A stretch of 64,000 nt of DNA from Actinernus sp. WN-2022 (Eukaryota > Cnidaria > Anthozoa > Actiniaria > Actinernidae): contig JAOWCC010001501.1 of the NCBI GenBank assembly GCA_030867875.1, forward strand, positions 32,694,792 to 32,758,791. The letters run 5' to 3'. Positions within the stretch are counted from its first letter, which is position 1. Every line of letters starts with the position of its first letter. This document shows, one piece after another, positions 25,357 to 36,089 of the stretch. The position numbers and the translations under genes were made by a program. The notes below the pieces were generated by a model. The model saw only the letters and a program-made list of their open reading frames with translations, was not told the DNA's origin and did not search any database.

Positions 25357-26030
25357 ATGAAAACATATCAAAGAATTTGCTGGGCAAATGTTAACTCTGG
25401 AGCTGTAAATCTTATTAAGATCGGTGATACGTGCATCTCGAACTCACAGTGGATTGTCGAGGCCTCGAACTCACACTTTTCAAGTACTTCAGATAAACAT
25501 TCTAACTTTGTCAGTAACAATGCAGCGGTAAAGCTCGACAACATAAGAACATTTCTACAGCCAAATAAGCTTAGCCCTGAGCTGTACAGCATTCCTCTAG
25601 CCTCAGTGAAAGATGTTACCAAGTTCCTGCATGATATACCAGTTAACAAAGCCAGTGGAACAGACAATCTATCGGCACAGATGCTCACAAGTTAGCTGGC
25701 CCAGCAGTCGTTTACTCACTGTTCCGCCTCATTAACTGCTCGGTAATTATGTACTCTTTCATAAGGGTGACGATAAAATGTACATCGGATATGGATAACT
25801 ACCGTCCAATTTCCACTTTGCCGGTCATCGAGAAGCACGTGCACATGTCTCTGTACGATTATCTCTATACAAACAATCCGCTCTACAAGTACCAATCAGG
25901 TTTTAGAACAAATCACTCGACGGAGACAGCCCTCATCACACTCGTCGATCAGCTGCTACTAAATATGCGGATGCCAACAAGGCTACGACAGCTGTCTTAA
26001 TCGATCACCGTATGGCATTTGACACTTTAT
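25357..26030 (+). pseudogene. Decayed LINE reverse-transcriptase fragment
   Basis: Two frames with stops between them carry IPVNKASGTDNLSAQML, DNYRPISTLPVIEKHVH and YQSGFRTNHSTETALITLVD, all conserved LINE RT blocks, then AVLIDHRMAFDTL. The rest of the RT is missing: the fragment stops at the palindrome starting near 26030. It lies in the WW/ZNF intron on the opposite strand. Confidence 0.8.
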
Positions 26031-26128
26031 AAGTCATACAATGGCATGAGGGGTATTAGTGATTTAAAACGTCCCGCGAGCCGAGATGCAATTTAAATCA
26101 CTAATACCCCGAAATGCCATCGTATAAG
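26030..26128. repeat. Short foldback palindrome
   Basis: Arms ggggtattagtgatttaaa (about 26050) and tttaaatcactaatacccc (about 26092) are perfect inverses, and flanking ATGGCAT/ATGCCAT extend the stem. The loop is cgtcccgcgagccgagatgc plus a few bases. It sits exactly where the LINE relic ends. Confidence 0.85.
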
Positions 26129-26340
26129 TTTGTTATACTTTGATATCCGAGCAAGCGAACCAATCTGCGAGAAGTTTACTTCTCTCTGGCAGAAGTAAAC
26201 ACATCGCAGTTGAGTTGCTTTCCAAAACAGAGGTTATTGGCTTGACAATAAAAGTTTTATGTCCTACCCATATTGGTAATGTAATATTATTTAAATTCAT
26301 TTGAATTGTTAATAATGCCCTGGGGATATGGTAATTAGGA

Positions 26341-26347
26341 TATAAAA
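26341..26347 (+). promoter_or_regulatory. Candidate TATA box
   Basis: TATAAAA lies about 105 bases before the ATG at 26446, with a possible initiator region around 26370. It suits an RNA polymerase II start for the small exon below but is unproven. Confidence 0.35.
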
Positions 26348-26445
26348 CAATACACGTGGTTCAATCTATTCATTCGACTCGAGGCCACCGTAGTGCACAG
26401 TGCTAGCAAATTATCAACTCAAAACCCGTCTTCCTCGAGAGTAAT

Positions 26446-26595
26446 ATGGCCGAACAAGTGCCTATTCCACCACCTCCAGGTCATGTGGCGGCAGCTGTTG
26501 ATGCATCAGTTCAGGATAATCCACCTGTGATAGCTCCAGGCCCAGTTGTTAATCAAGTTCCAGGATTGGCAGGTCGAAATGTGGCGCCAGTTGAG
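26446..26595 (+). CDS. Candidate proline-rich first exon, unknown product
   Basis: A 50-codon open frame starts MAEQVPIPPPPGHVAAAV and ends at a splice donor GTTGAG|GTAAAT. It is rich in Pro, Val and Ala with no known domain. A TATA box lies upstream. I found no following exon before 28 kb. It may be the first exon of a host gene nested in the WW/ZNF intron, or the leader of an unrecognised mobile element. Confidence 0.35.
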
Positions 26596-27189
26596 GTAAA
26601 TTGTGGAAAGGATGTTTTAGGGTTCAATTTCCCCTATGTTTGCTGCTTGGGTTTATTGTATTGTTTCCTGTGTTGTGTTTGTAGTTTGTAATAGTGGCTT
26701 AGCCTTTAATGTAGTGTCGGATTTGCTCAGTAAATTTGAGGGGTTTGTTGTTGGATATGTATTTTAGTTTGCGACTCGTTGAACTTCGATTGAATGACTT
26801 TGGTTCCGTTTCGGTTTCAGGCAATTTACTCAGTTCGCTTTGTGACTTATTTTTTGCTTTTGCGGCTTCAGCAAGTGTAATCTTACGGGGTTAGTTTACT
26901 TGTTAGCAATATTTTACGGTTAGTTTAAATATACGTTTGCTGTTCAGTGTTATCCGTGTAGTTTCACGTGAGTTTGCTATTAGTTATCAATAGTCAATTA
27001 GCTCGTGGTAATGTATCTCTTGCTGGTAGTTTAAAAAGTTTTATTTCCTCGTGCATAGTTTGTTGGTCAATCACAATATAATTAGTGATGTAAAAAAAAC
27101 AAAAAAACGTTTGTGTTACTGATAAATTTCAATAAGGAAAAGTCAATGTTTGTGGGGCTAAGGAAATCAATGCCTGTGTGGCTGAAGAA

Positions 27190-27590
27190 ATAAGTAAGTA
27201 AGTAAGTGAGTGAGTGAGTGAGGAAGGAAGGAAGGAAGGAAGGAAGGAAATAAGTGAGTAAGGAAGGAAATAAGTGAGTAAGGAAGGAAGGAAGGAAATA
27301 AGTGAGTAAGGAAATAAGGAAGTAAGGAAATAAGGAAATAAGGAAATAAGAAAATAAGGAAATAAGTGAGTAAGGAAATTAGTGAGTAAGGAAATAAGTG
27401 AGTAAGGAAATAAGGAAATACATGTACAGTGTAAGTGAGTAAGGAAATAAGGAAATAAGGAAATAAAGAAATAAAGAAATAAAGAAATAAAGAAATAAAG
27501 AAATAAAGAAATAAAGAAATAAAGAAATAAGGAAATAAGGAAATAAAGAAATAAAGAAATAAAGAAATAAAGAAATAAATTATATGCCTG
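27190..27590. repeat. Compound tetranucleotide microsatellite
   Basis: Tracts of AAGT, GTGA, GGAA and AAATAAGG/AAATAAAG run for about 400 bases with little interruption. The long minus-strand open frame across it (SLFLYFFI repeats) is a product of the four-base periodicity and is not a gene. Confidence 0.95.
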
Positions 27591-27644
27591 TGTGGCTGTG
27601 TTATCCAAGTAAAAATGACTCAAAAATAGGGCCAAATCCAAGGA

Positions 27645-27729
27645 ACATCGAACTTAGTTCGAGTTAGCGGGGAGTTCGAGTTATCCGAGAGTTCGAGTTA
27701 TCCGAGTTCGAGTTACCGGGGTTCTACTG
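27645..27729 (-). mobile_element. Pogo/Tigger-type terminal repeat remnant
   Basis: The sequence ending gttaccggggttctactg followed by TA is, on the minus strand, CAGTAGAACCCCGGTAACTC, the usual start of pogo-type elements. It is followed by repeats of the motif gttcgagttatccgag. No partner end was found in the window. Confidence 0.6.
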
Positions 27730-27976
27730 TATTTCCATTTTGTTAGGGGAAGGGAAAAGCTTGAAGTTCTGCTCTCCCCAAACCCCTCTCAGTTTCACTT
27801 CCCATTCACAGTTTAGTAACATATCCTATGTAATTGGCTATTGTTTTTGTCACAAGAGAATTGTTAAAAAAGAAGTGATAGTAACTACATGTAGATAAAG
27901 AATTTCTCAGCAACCCCTTGATGTATGTTCATACATGTATACTGAAAAAAGAAACAATACCATGCAGCATACTTAC

Positions 27977-28072
27977 ATGGAATAGTGACCATCTGTGTTC
28001 ACCAGTGACTGTATTGTAATAGAAAAGAACCTCTCCAGACTTACAATAGCAGACCTCCCAATTTGACTCCAT
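27977..28072 (-). CDS. WW-like domain exon, start of WW/ZNF gene
   Basis: Minus-strand exon with ATG at 28072 and 32 codons, ending in a consensus donor CCAT|GTAAGTATG at 27977/27976. A possible upstream acceptor TTTGCAG|GTTATATT lies at about 28095. The peptide begins MESNWEVCYCKSGEVLFYYN and continues TVTGEHRWSLFH. The spacing W5...W28 with SGE, YYN and TGE between them matches a WW domain, which binds proline-rich ligands. It joins in phase 0 to the exon starting at 24543, giving SLFH-HPHGNNSEEK and a gene with a 3.4-kb intron. The usual Pro after the second Trp is displaced, so ligand binding is uncertain. Confidence 0.68.
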
Positions 28073-28195
28073 GTTCTATAAATGTAATATAACCTGCAAA
28101 GATAAACATGATTTAAGGTACATTGTGTTTTAAAAAAGTGACATTTCCATATGTGATTTCCTGTTTCAGTAGTTTATCCACATGTATAGAAAATA

Positions 28196-29241
28196 CTGCA
28201 AACACCGGCAGATAAGCCAAACTCGTAGATAAGCCACACCCCGAGTTTAGAAGCTCAAATTTTGGAAAAAGTTTTCAAAGGAAAATCACGATCACAAATC
28301 TGCATCACCTTCCTTGCCCCATCGAACCTCCAACAAGATTACTCCATAGTTTTACCCATAATTTTAAATCTGAAAGTGCTTAAGCTTCATGTCTACTTGC
28401 CTACACATACACAATAGAACTTTTCATAGCATTTGTTTGATGGTACTTTGTCATCCAAGGTAGATTGTAAGCTAAATGTAGTCAACAAAAACTTGCTCGC
28501 AGTCGTGTTCATCAAAGCTTCGTAACCACGCATTTTATTGGAAGAGAGAAAACTGGACACTAGAATGCTGCCATGTGTGCACAGAACAAAATCAAAACAT
28601 GGAGCACAGTGAGAAGTTTGCCTTCTTCTGCTGTACGTGGTTATTACATCTACAAGGACATCTGGAAGTCATCTATCGGGGAGAAACTGATTGCTCATAG
28701 AGAGATTGAAAATCAGTTCGACAAATTTACTGTTAAACTACTAAACAGCGGCAAAACAGTTGGTCATCTACCACATTCACGAGTACTCCGGAATAGTGTG
28801 GTATTTTCTCGCTCACAGAGGAACTATGACTGTTGAAGTTACTGGGAAATGCCGACACTGCAAAAAGCTTTGTGGTAGAATGGAGATTCCGTGTCTGGTG
28901 ACATTTAGCTGTTTGAGAAAAGCGACTGTTGACCGCTTAAAAGATCTTTTAACGAGGAAGATTTATTAACGGAAGGATCTGGAACAACCGGGAACAAGTA
29001 ACAAACAAGGAACGGACAACACAAACAGCTATTTTATGAGCCACCAAGCTTTCGAATGTGATGATTAATGCTTCCTTTCTTCTTTGTTTTGTGTAGTTTT
29101 AATCAGTCCAACTTTTTTTTTAAACGTTAATTTATGGAAATTTGTTGAACTTTTATAGATGTTCTCGCAGATAAGCCGCACCCCCGATTTGCAACAAAGA
29201 TTTTGGGTAAAAAGGTGCGGCTTATCTGCCGCTGTTTACGG
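28196..29241 (+). mobile_element. TA-flanked DNA transposon carrying a HIRAN-like ORF
   Basis: The element is bounded by TA at 28194-28195 and 29242-29243. Left end CTGCAAACACCGGCAGATAA and right end (minus strand) CCGTAAACAGCGGCAGATAA are inverted repeats, and subterminal copies of gcagataagccgcacccc recur at both ends. It contains no transposase, only the HIRAN-like ORF, so it is non-autonomous. TA duplication suggests a Tc1/mariner or pogo relative. Confidence 0.82.
28573..28969 (+). pseudogene. HIRAN-like domain ORF inside the transposon, frameshifted
   Basis: The first frame reads SSAVRGYYIYKDIWKSSIGE, then LIAHREIENQFDKFTVKLLN and SGKTVGHLP. The second frame (from about 28777) carries EYSGIVWYFLAHRGTMTVEV, then TGKCRHCKKLCGRMEIPCLV and KATVDRLKDLL. 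Together they cover a HIRAN domain: a beta-rich fold known from helicases such as HLTF, where it binds DNA 3' ends. One frameshift after GHLP breaks the protein. Intact relatives inside such elements are expected elsewhere in the genome (inference). Confidence 0.7.
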
Positions 29242-29243
29242 TA

Positions 29244-29415
29244 CATGTGTTGACATTAGTGAACTTGTGAAAGTTGAATGATGTAGCTTAATATAAAGCA
29301 ATGAAGTTACAGTCAGTTGAAATGAGAGAGATTTGCATGAGAAAAACAATGGAGGCCTTTGTAGCCTCGCTTTCATGTTTTTCTGCATTATAAATGCTTA
29401 CAGCTCAATAGCCTC
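29244..29415. other. Spacer, nothing seen
   Basis: Short unique AT-rich stretch between two mobile elements. Confidence 0.4.
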
Positions 29416-29729
29416 TATGCAGACATATTTTTTCACTCTCATAAATTCGAAGAAAAAAGTAACGTCTGCTTACCCGAGCACTTAATTAGTTTCCAATATG
29501 CAAGCATGATTGGCATGCCAGTGAACACTCTCATATGATTGGTCAATGGCAAATGTATTGTCTGAATTCCTTTTAAATGTAACATTATGTCACTTTCCAG
29601 GATATAGAAGGTAAAATCTGATTGGTCCATAAGACAATGAGGTGTGCATATTGGGAACTAATTAAGCGCTCGGGTAAGCAGATGATACTTTTTTCTTCAA
29701 ATTTATGAGTAAAAAAATATGTCTGCATA
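29416..29729. mobile_element. Foldback MITE with TATGCAGACATA termini
   Basis: Termini TATGCAGACATATTTTTTC and GAAAAAAATATGTCTGCATA-like inverses are followed inward by arms of about 90 bases (cttacccgagcacttaatta against taattaagcgctcgggtaag). No coding capacity. Confidence 0.82.
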
Positions 29730-30109
29730 GACCCATTCGAAAAATGGTGTCACCAAGCTTTGGTTGTAATGAAATGTTGGTACCAAAATAAACACTGTCA
29801 CTTCAGAGAGCATGCAAAAATGAGTATGTTTGTAAAATTTAAGGAGCATAGCACCAAGTGTTGCGAAGTTACCGAGGTTCAAAATAAGAGTTTTGTATGA
29901 GATTCAGGACGTCAGGACTGACTAGCCTCGTTTTTATGTTTCTTCAGAGTTTCAAACGTGGATTGCTTTGAAAGGATATATTCTTCTGTTATCAAAGAGC
30001 TACATGTTGCTAACATGAACTCGCTCTTTCATATAGGCTAGTTAATTCTTCAGAAAATATTGAATATCAACATTATGCAAATTAGCGGCAGCCATTTTTC
30101 GAATGGGTC
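29730..30109. mobile_element. MITE with GACCCATTCG termini, abutting the previous one
   Basis: Ends GACCCATTCGAAAAATGG and CCATTTTTCGAATGGGTC are perfect inverses of 18 bases, with TA on both sides (29728-29729 and 30110-30111). The left TA is also the last two bases of the neighbouring MITE, so one probably inserted in the terminal TA of the other. Confidence 0.85.
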
Positions 30110-30582
30110 TATAGCAGGCTAATAGCTCAACAGCAATTTTCCACATTGCTCTAAAACTCAAAACTATTACTAGTTTTAATGTGATCTTTCATGTGGTAGC
30201 ATTGGTTTACCCTTACAGATTTATCGTCCAAATTATGCAACTTAGGAGGTGGCTGGAGGCGGCCATTATGCAAGTTGTGTATACAGAATACTATTAAGAA
30301 GTACAACTAATAGGTAGTGAATGCTGCTGATCAGTTAAGGAAATGTATTATAAGAAAACCTACAGCATTCTTTGGCAGGAAAAATAAAACTGGGTAACAA
30401 AACTGTCAAGGTGTTAATCTATTGTGCTTCAGTTTTCAAATTGTAGCTATATTAATTAGTTTGTCTTTATCAAAGGTAATAGAATAACATTATTTGTTGC
30501 TAATTATGTTGGTAAGAGGAGAGGTCTTACTCTTTGGAAAATAGCCATTATCTCCCCCAAAAAAACTACTTTTACAAGTATC

Positions 30583-30724
30583 AATCGAAGGGTTGTGTGC
30601 AACAAGGGCGTAAGTGACTCTTGATCACATTCTAAATTCTCCTTCAATTTCTTTGTTTTCAAGGGAGAATATAGAGCATGATCAAGAATCACTTATGCCC
30701 TTTTTGCACACAGCCCTTCAATTA
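30583..30724. mobile_element. Foldback MITE, CAATTGAAGG family, member 1
   Basis: Arms aatcgaagggttgtgtgcaa and ttgcacacagcccttcaatt form a stem of about 55 imperfect base pairs. The loop holds tctttgttttcaagggaga. The loop and stem motif recur at 57483-57627, and the stem motif at 59364-59530. Confidence 0.88.
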
Positions 30725-31039
30725 TTATTTACATGTACATGTCACACTGAGGTGACTAAACAACTCCAGTGATGCATGGATGGTCGTCAACTTAGCATGA
30801 TCATCAAGTTACAAAACATATGTTGTGGGTTAGTAAACTTCACATCAAAACACAAGACTAATCAGGAATACTGAAGGAATTGTGGTAAGAATACAATCAC
30901 AATTTATTTACACTCATTGTAGTAAATACTCAAATTGCATTATTATTATGAAATTCACATGCATATTCGTGGGGTTTAGTGCAGAATTTGTTGCAGCATC
31001 AATCCAATCCAGGTTTTGTTAGGGTTGTGTGTGCAATAT
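30725..31039. other. Spacer, nothing seen
   Basis: AT-rich sequence with no supported coding region or repeat. Confidence 0.4.
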
Positions 31040-32045
31040 GCCAGACATAATCAATTGAATATAATCGAACTTTCAAGTTGATTGAACAGAATTGAATCAA
31101 ATCATTCCATTATTCGCTTGCCTACATGTGAGTAAACAATTGAATACAATCGAATTCACAGAAAATTTTCAGCAATTGAACATTCGATTTCAGTCTAACT
31201 AGTTTCATCGACAGCTTGACAAAAACCACAAATAATGTAGTCTGTTTCTTCAGTTATTTGTGACATTTGTCCACCCATCGTTACCAATCGATGAAGTTGA
31301 CAATCGGAAATGCAATCAATAAATCGAAATCAATCGATAAAATTAGCTAATTGTTATCGATTGGTATTGGGCAATCAATGACCAATCGAGTCACGAAAAA
31401 ATTGTTCATCGATTGATATCGATTGGCAATCAAGGTATATGGTTATGTGACATTGACAAGACACTAACAGTTGATCGCTTGTTCCATTTCCTATCACAGA
31501 AAGCATGCCACGTTTAGAACCTGGTTTAGAATGATGTCAGAGCAGGAAAATGAAGTTCTCATAAAATAAGAAGATAGCCTAATAAACTGTATTGTGATAA
31601 TCGATGGCAATCAATATTGCGATCGATAAGGTCACAAAGTTTTTCTTCATCGATTCGTCATCAATTATCAATCGATTAATTAATATCGATTGATATCGAT
31701 CATTGGGTACAACTACAGAATACCCCACCACTTCGATAAATCACTTGAAAAGCCCTTACAAATTGTGCAAAATTATCCATTTAGCTCAGGTGTATTTAGA
31801 CTCGTTCTATAAATGATTTGGGGTTGAAATGGTTAAGTTTAAAAAAAATTGCAGGGTTAGGTTTTTAGAACGTTTGTATGAGAATTTGAGAAATGCATTA
31901 TTAATGAACCAAGTGGCAGAGTATTCTATAATTAATCCCAAATGCAATCGAATTTCAGTTTATTTTCAGTTCGATTTTCTTATCAATCAAACGCAATTGT
32001 TCGATTGAATTCGATTTCCCAATGGTTCGATTGATTACATCTGGA
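31040..32045. repeat. Region dense in ATCGAT and CAATTGAA motifs
   Basis: About a dozen ATCGAT hexamers lie between 31285 and 31710, on a scale where one per 4 kb is expected. They are flanked on both sides (31040-31200 and 31930-32045) by CAATTGAA/TTCGATTGAATTCGA-type motifs in inverted orientation. The pattern suits a decayed DNA transposon with many subterminal transposase-binding repeats, but no clean termini were found. Confidence 0.6.
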
Positions 32046-32082
32046 GTGTATATGGGTTTCATTATAAGCTCAAGTTTTTTAA

Positions 32083-32679
32083 AGTGCCACTATGATGAAA
32101 TTCGACCAGTTCTTTTGCCACTTTTTTGTCTTCCAAAAGGATACATATAGTGGCGGAAATATCCAAATCAGTGAAAAATATTGCAAAAGGACCAAATTAA
32201 ACTATGAATTTTGCGGAGAGTGCACCATCAAAATCATGTCCACCATTACTGTAATGTGTTCCAAATAGTTCACGATTTTCGTCCAGTGGTTCGCTGCAGT
32301 GACATCATTTTTCTCAACACGTGGCTCTTTTAAAGGTATATATCTATACTAAACTTTGTTCTTTTCTTTCCTTTGTGGCAAAAATAGTAAAACATTGTAC
32401 TTTACTTATAAATCCAGGTGAAGGTTTGTGTGAAAAGTAGCCTCATATTGTTGAGTTGAGAAAATGACCTCACTTCCGCTGAAAACTAGCTCTGTTCAGG
32501 CTCTGTCAAGGAACGGATTTGGCTCAGTGCGGACATAAAAACTCAAGATTCGGACATGAAAACTAAGACTTCTCGTCGTCATATCGAAAAACGGTTTGGA
32601 CAGGCAAAAAATATAGCAACTTTACAAATACGTAAAAATATCACTATCTCAAAATTTGATCGTAGGCGGTAGGGGCACT
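32083..32679. mobile_element. TTAA-flanked MITE, AGTGCC family
   Basis: TTAA at 32079-32082 and 32680-32683 flank ends AGTGCCACTATGATG and GCGGTAGGGGCACT. The first ten bases of the termini match those of the block B MITE at 12263 (AGTGCCNCTA/C), so both belong to one piggyBac-like family. No coding capacity. Confidence 0.78.
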
Positions 32680-32683
32680 TTAA

Positions 32684-33369
32684 ATTGCTGGACAACTCTG
32701 CAAATCATCAAAGTTTCTGACGATAATCGCCAGTGGTATCCTCGCCAGTAGCTGGCCCCTAAATACTGTCATATTTACGGCGAAGTGGACCAGTAGAAAA
32801 CACGTATGAACTAATGAGAGGAGCATCCACGACCTGCAACAGCGTTAGGCAGTTGACGCCTCGGGATGCGCCCTCGCCATTTGAAATCAGTTTCACGGGG
32901 ATTTTGAAACCCTTGTTGAATCCGGTGATTCGTATATGAAATATTACTTCAAGCGAATGTTTTAAGAACATTCGATGGAGCCCATTCGATAAAAGTCAGG
33001 ACAAAAAACTTACCGACTTCTGATACAATGCGCTGCAACCTGGATTAGGCGCGTAAAGACCCCTGGGAACGAAGATGGGAACGAGGGCAATTGAATCACA
33101 GGTATCCCAAGCTATGATGGCAACTTGGAAAATCAGGTGAAATGGCTTCAACTTTTCTCCAGAGATAAAGAACAACAAAACCAACAAGTGAGTGAAGTTT
33201 CAAGATCGATTGTATTTTATTTCTTTATTACGAAAAATCATATATTGTCATTACGTAATAAAATTTCTGAACCACTCACAGTGAGCTTGGAATACCTGTG
33301 ATTGAACTGTTTATAAAGGGTAAGACCGGAGCTTCTAAAAACCTTGTATTTTATTGAACCCTTTATTGA
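32684..33369. other. No gene seen
   Basis: Mixed unique sequence. Short open frames on the minus strand have no recognisable domain and no clear splice sites. Confidence 0.4.
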
Positions 33370-33747
33370 ACCCTTTCCTCTCCTCTTTATACTTTACATA
33401 AATGATTTGCCTAATTGTAGTCTCATTGTACGCCGATGACACGCACTTAACTTTTGCCAGCAATGATATCAATCACATAGACCATGAGTTGCATTTGAAC
33501 CAAGATCTTGTGAGGGTTAGTGAATGGCTCATTGTAAATAAGCTCACCCTTAATAAGTCCAAGACTTAGTACATGTTAATAGGGTCAAGGCAAAGGTTAA
33601 GTACGTTTGACAGAGCTCCCTCTCTTTTTATTGATGGTGCCTCTGTTAATCGAGTTACATCCACAAACTGTCTTGGAGTGCATATTGACGAACACTTATC
33701 TTGGAATGTGCACGTAGACAAACTGTCAAAGAAAATTGCCTCTGGCT
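33370..33747 (+). pseudogene. LINE reverse-transcriptase fragment (YADD region)
   Basis: The plus strand reads PLLFILYINDLPNC, then VYADDTHLTFASND, then LIVNKLTLNKSKT with an in-frame stop, IGSRQRLSTF and LSKKIASG. It is the same L2/CR1-type family as LINE A-C or a close relative. The frame breaks at 33748, where the 3' end of another LINE begins. Confidence 0.85.
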
Positions 33748-34206
33748 GAATTTTGCCTTTTGCCTCTGTATTTTATTAATCGTTCTAGAACAAATTACAG
33801 TTTGCGCTTCATTACAAGTGAAGGTATTAAAATTTGGAAAGAAATCCCCCAAGACTTAAAAGATCTCAATAAAAAATATTTCAAAAAAAAACTAATAGCT
33901 CATTTCTTGGAAAATTATCAGTTTCAATAATGTTATCATGTTCCTTATGTCCATATTTCATAAATTAATCAAATGCATATTTTACATCTTACTGGTACCT
34001 TATGTTTTGTAAAAAAGTATGTTGTAAAATTGAAAGTTGTGTTCCAGTAGTGTTCTGCCAATTAGAGTGTTCCTGACTAGATAGCTTCTCGGTTTTTTTC
34101 AGGTCCAGCTCACTCTCTTTTTTCATTGTTAAATTTATATTATTATTCTATCACATGTAACTCCTACATCTAGAGTGAAATAAATAAATGTTGTTGTTGT
34201 TGTTGT
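33748..34206 (+). mobile_element. Short 3' LINE fragment nested in the previous one
   Basis: Coding for SRTNYSLRFITSEGIKIWKE and IPQDLKDLNKKYFKKKL, the C-terminal blocks of a different LINE, then stop, 3' UTR and a tail of TGTTG units (34188-34206). The host LINE resumes directly after the tail. Confidence 0.8.
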
Positions 34207-34840
34207 TACGAATTTTGACTTTTTCCAATTACGACGCCAATGCTGATGATCTATTCAAAAAACTTGGCTGGAGAAAACTAGACAATCAACGGAAAATTCT
34301 AACTACTACTATTGTCTATAAATCGCTAAATGGCCTAGCGCCTGAATATCTTTGTTCAAAGTTCGCTGATCGTAGTAGCGTTTCGAGTTATTCTCTAAGG
34401 GACACCGAGGGCAAACTAGCTATATATACGGCCCCGGACCAATTCTCTAAAAAAACAGCTTCAGTTATAGCGGTTCGGTGCTTTGGAACAATTGTTGGAA
34501 TAGCTTACCTGTCGAGCTGCGGCAAGCAAACTCTCTCACGTGTTTGAAATCTCGCTGCAGTGATTTCTTTCATAATTAGTAAAATTCATTATACACACGG
34601 CAATCGTGGAAAGCAGGCATCTATTATTTATCCAAAGTTAATATTAGTTAGATAATTATATATAGTCAGATATTGTATAGATGTAATAGTTAGATATTAG
34701 TTAGGTGCGTTATTCAAATTATTAGATATTAACATTGTACTGATTAGATATTTCAACTATTCCTACTTTTTATAATGTAATCGAAGGCCTGATGTTTTAA
34801 CCGTGTATACATAAAGTTATTACTTACTTACTTACTTACT
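34207..34840 (+). pseudogene. LINE C-terminal domain, continuation of the 33370 copy
   Basis: RILTFSNYDANADDLFKKLG and LAPEYLCSKFADRSSVSSYS and DTEGKLA match the C-terminal domain of LINE A-C (there NAPEYL-type and DGKLV-type blocks). A frameshift follows, then a 3' UTR ending in TTAC units near 34815-34845. About 55 codons expected between KKIASG and RILTF are missing, so the nested insertion came with a deletion. Confidence 0.8.
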
Positions 34841-34882
34841 TACTAAACTGCCTTGGATCACAATGTATCTCATAGTTCTACA

Positions 34883-35002
34883 GGGCCCGGTGACTGAAAA
34901 CCCGATTAGCGCTAATCCAGAGTTAATTACCATGACAACTAATATGTTTTGTTGAGAGTTAATCCAGGATGAGCGCTAATCGGGCTTTCAGGAACCGGGC
35001 CC
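34883..35002. mobile_element. Foldback MITE with GGGCCCGG termini
   Basis: Arms gggcccggtgactgaaaa plus cccgattagcgct (left) and agcgctaatcggg plus ctttcaggaaccgggccc (right) are inverted. The loop holds a second weak pair (gagttaatt and gagttaatcc). Confidence 0.85.
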
Positions 35003-35489
35003 AGATCGACAAACACACAGTAAGCTTTATCGATGCAATATCGACGGTATTATACGAAGGACCCTTTCAATTTCCTACGAACCCCACAACTTCAATGTCG
35101 AGAAACGCCGGTGTCCCATGCCCTAAAGAATTACCTCACTCGACCAAGACCCCAAACTGCGCGGCCGTGAAACAAAAAGGGATTGCACCGATAATAGTTT
35201 TCATATAGCCTACAGATAATAAATGAAACTAAAATGGGGTTAGGGACACTTTAAGGAGTATTTATAGAACAGGAGGGAGGGGGATCTCATATTGCATATA
35301 GAGTCCCAAACTGATCATGACTGTCCTACTGGCAGTCCTGGACTCAAATTGCAACGCAGTGATCGCTTCCCTTGCTCCTGATTTAGAGCTGCTAACGATA
35401 ACGGGATGCGCGGGGACTAGGAACGACAGCAGCGTTTAAAAAAATGGCGGAAATTTGGCGAGTATCTTCCTGTTTTATGCGACGAATAA

Positions 35490-35870
35490 GTGTTTTATGG
35501 CAAGGATAAACTTCAAATGCTCAGACTATTTCCTTCAGAAACTAAGACAAAAACTTGTTTTGAACTGAGTGTAGTTTCAGTTTTGAATAAAATTCACAAC
35601 AAACACGAGACATTGACTCTGCTACAAGATAGTGCGGCAAAATTCCCGCCGATGTATGTGTCGACTGCGCTAGTTATTCAGCTCTCGGTCCTGATAAGAC
35701 ACACACCGGATGTCCTAGATTCTAGGACATTGAAACCGCGCATACCTATTACATTATCACTTCCGGTTAAAACGTTTACCGAAGGGAGATCGGCCCAGTT
35801 CGAACTGGCAAAAACTGAAAATAGAGTTATAGTAGTTGTAGGCTCTTCGTATAGTTATTGTGAACGATAA
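35490..35870 (+). CDS. Open frame of 126 codons, unknown, weak
   Basis: A frame starting MFYGKDKLQM has no recognisable domain, no membrane segment and no obvious splice sites. An upstream string atggcggaaatttggcg (about 35443) has a good start context in another frame. Could be part of an unrecognised gene or chance; composition is not strongly codon-biased. Confidence 0.2.
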   Translation: MFYGKDKLQMLRLFPSETKTKTCFELSVVSVLNKIHNKHETLTLLQDSAAKFPPMYVSTALVIQLSVLIRHTPDVLDSRTLKPRIPITLSLPVKTFTEGRSAQFELAKTENRVIVVVGSSYSYCER

Positions 35871-36089
35871 GGACTGCTTCAGTATTCTTACAACGAGTTA
35901 CGGTAAATTGGATTACGTTTTTGCGTGTGTCCAGGACGTATAAACCGCGTTCGATCGACTATCGTGGTCGTTTATATAATCTGGTTTGTATAAAACCCGT
36001 TTAAATGATATTTTTTGGAAACAGCTTACTGAGCTTGGTGCTAAATGGACTTCAGTGTGGTGAATTAGGGCCGGGTATTCTATATTAAG

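Noticed and set aside
27129..27641. 170-codon hydrophobic frame
   Set aside because: It is a translation of a tetranucleotide microsatellite (SLFLYFFI repeats).
35220..35255. End resembling the AGTGCC MITE family (gggacactttaa)
   Set aside because: No matching left terminus with TTAA could be found upstream.
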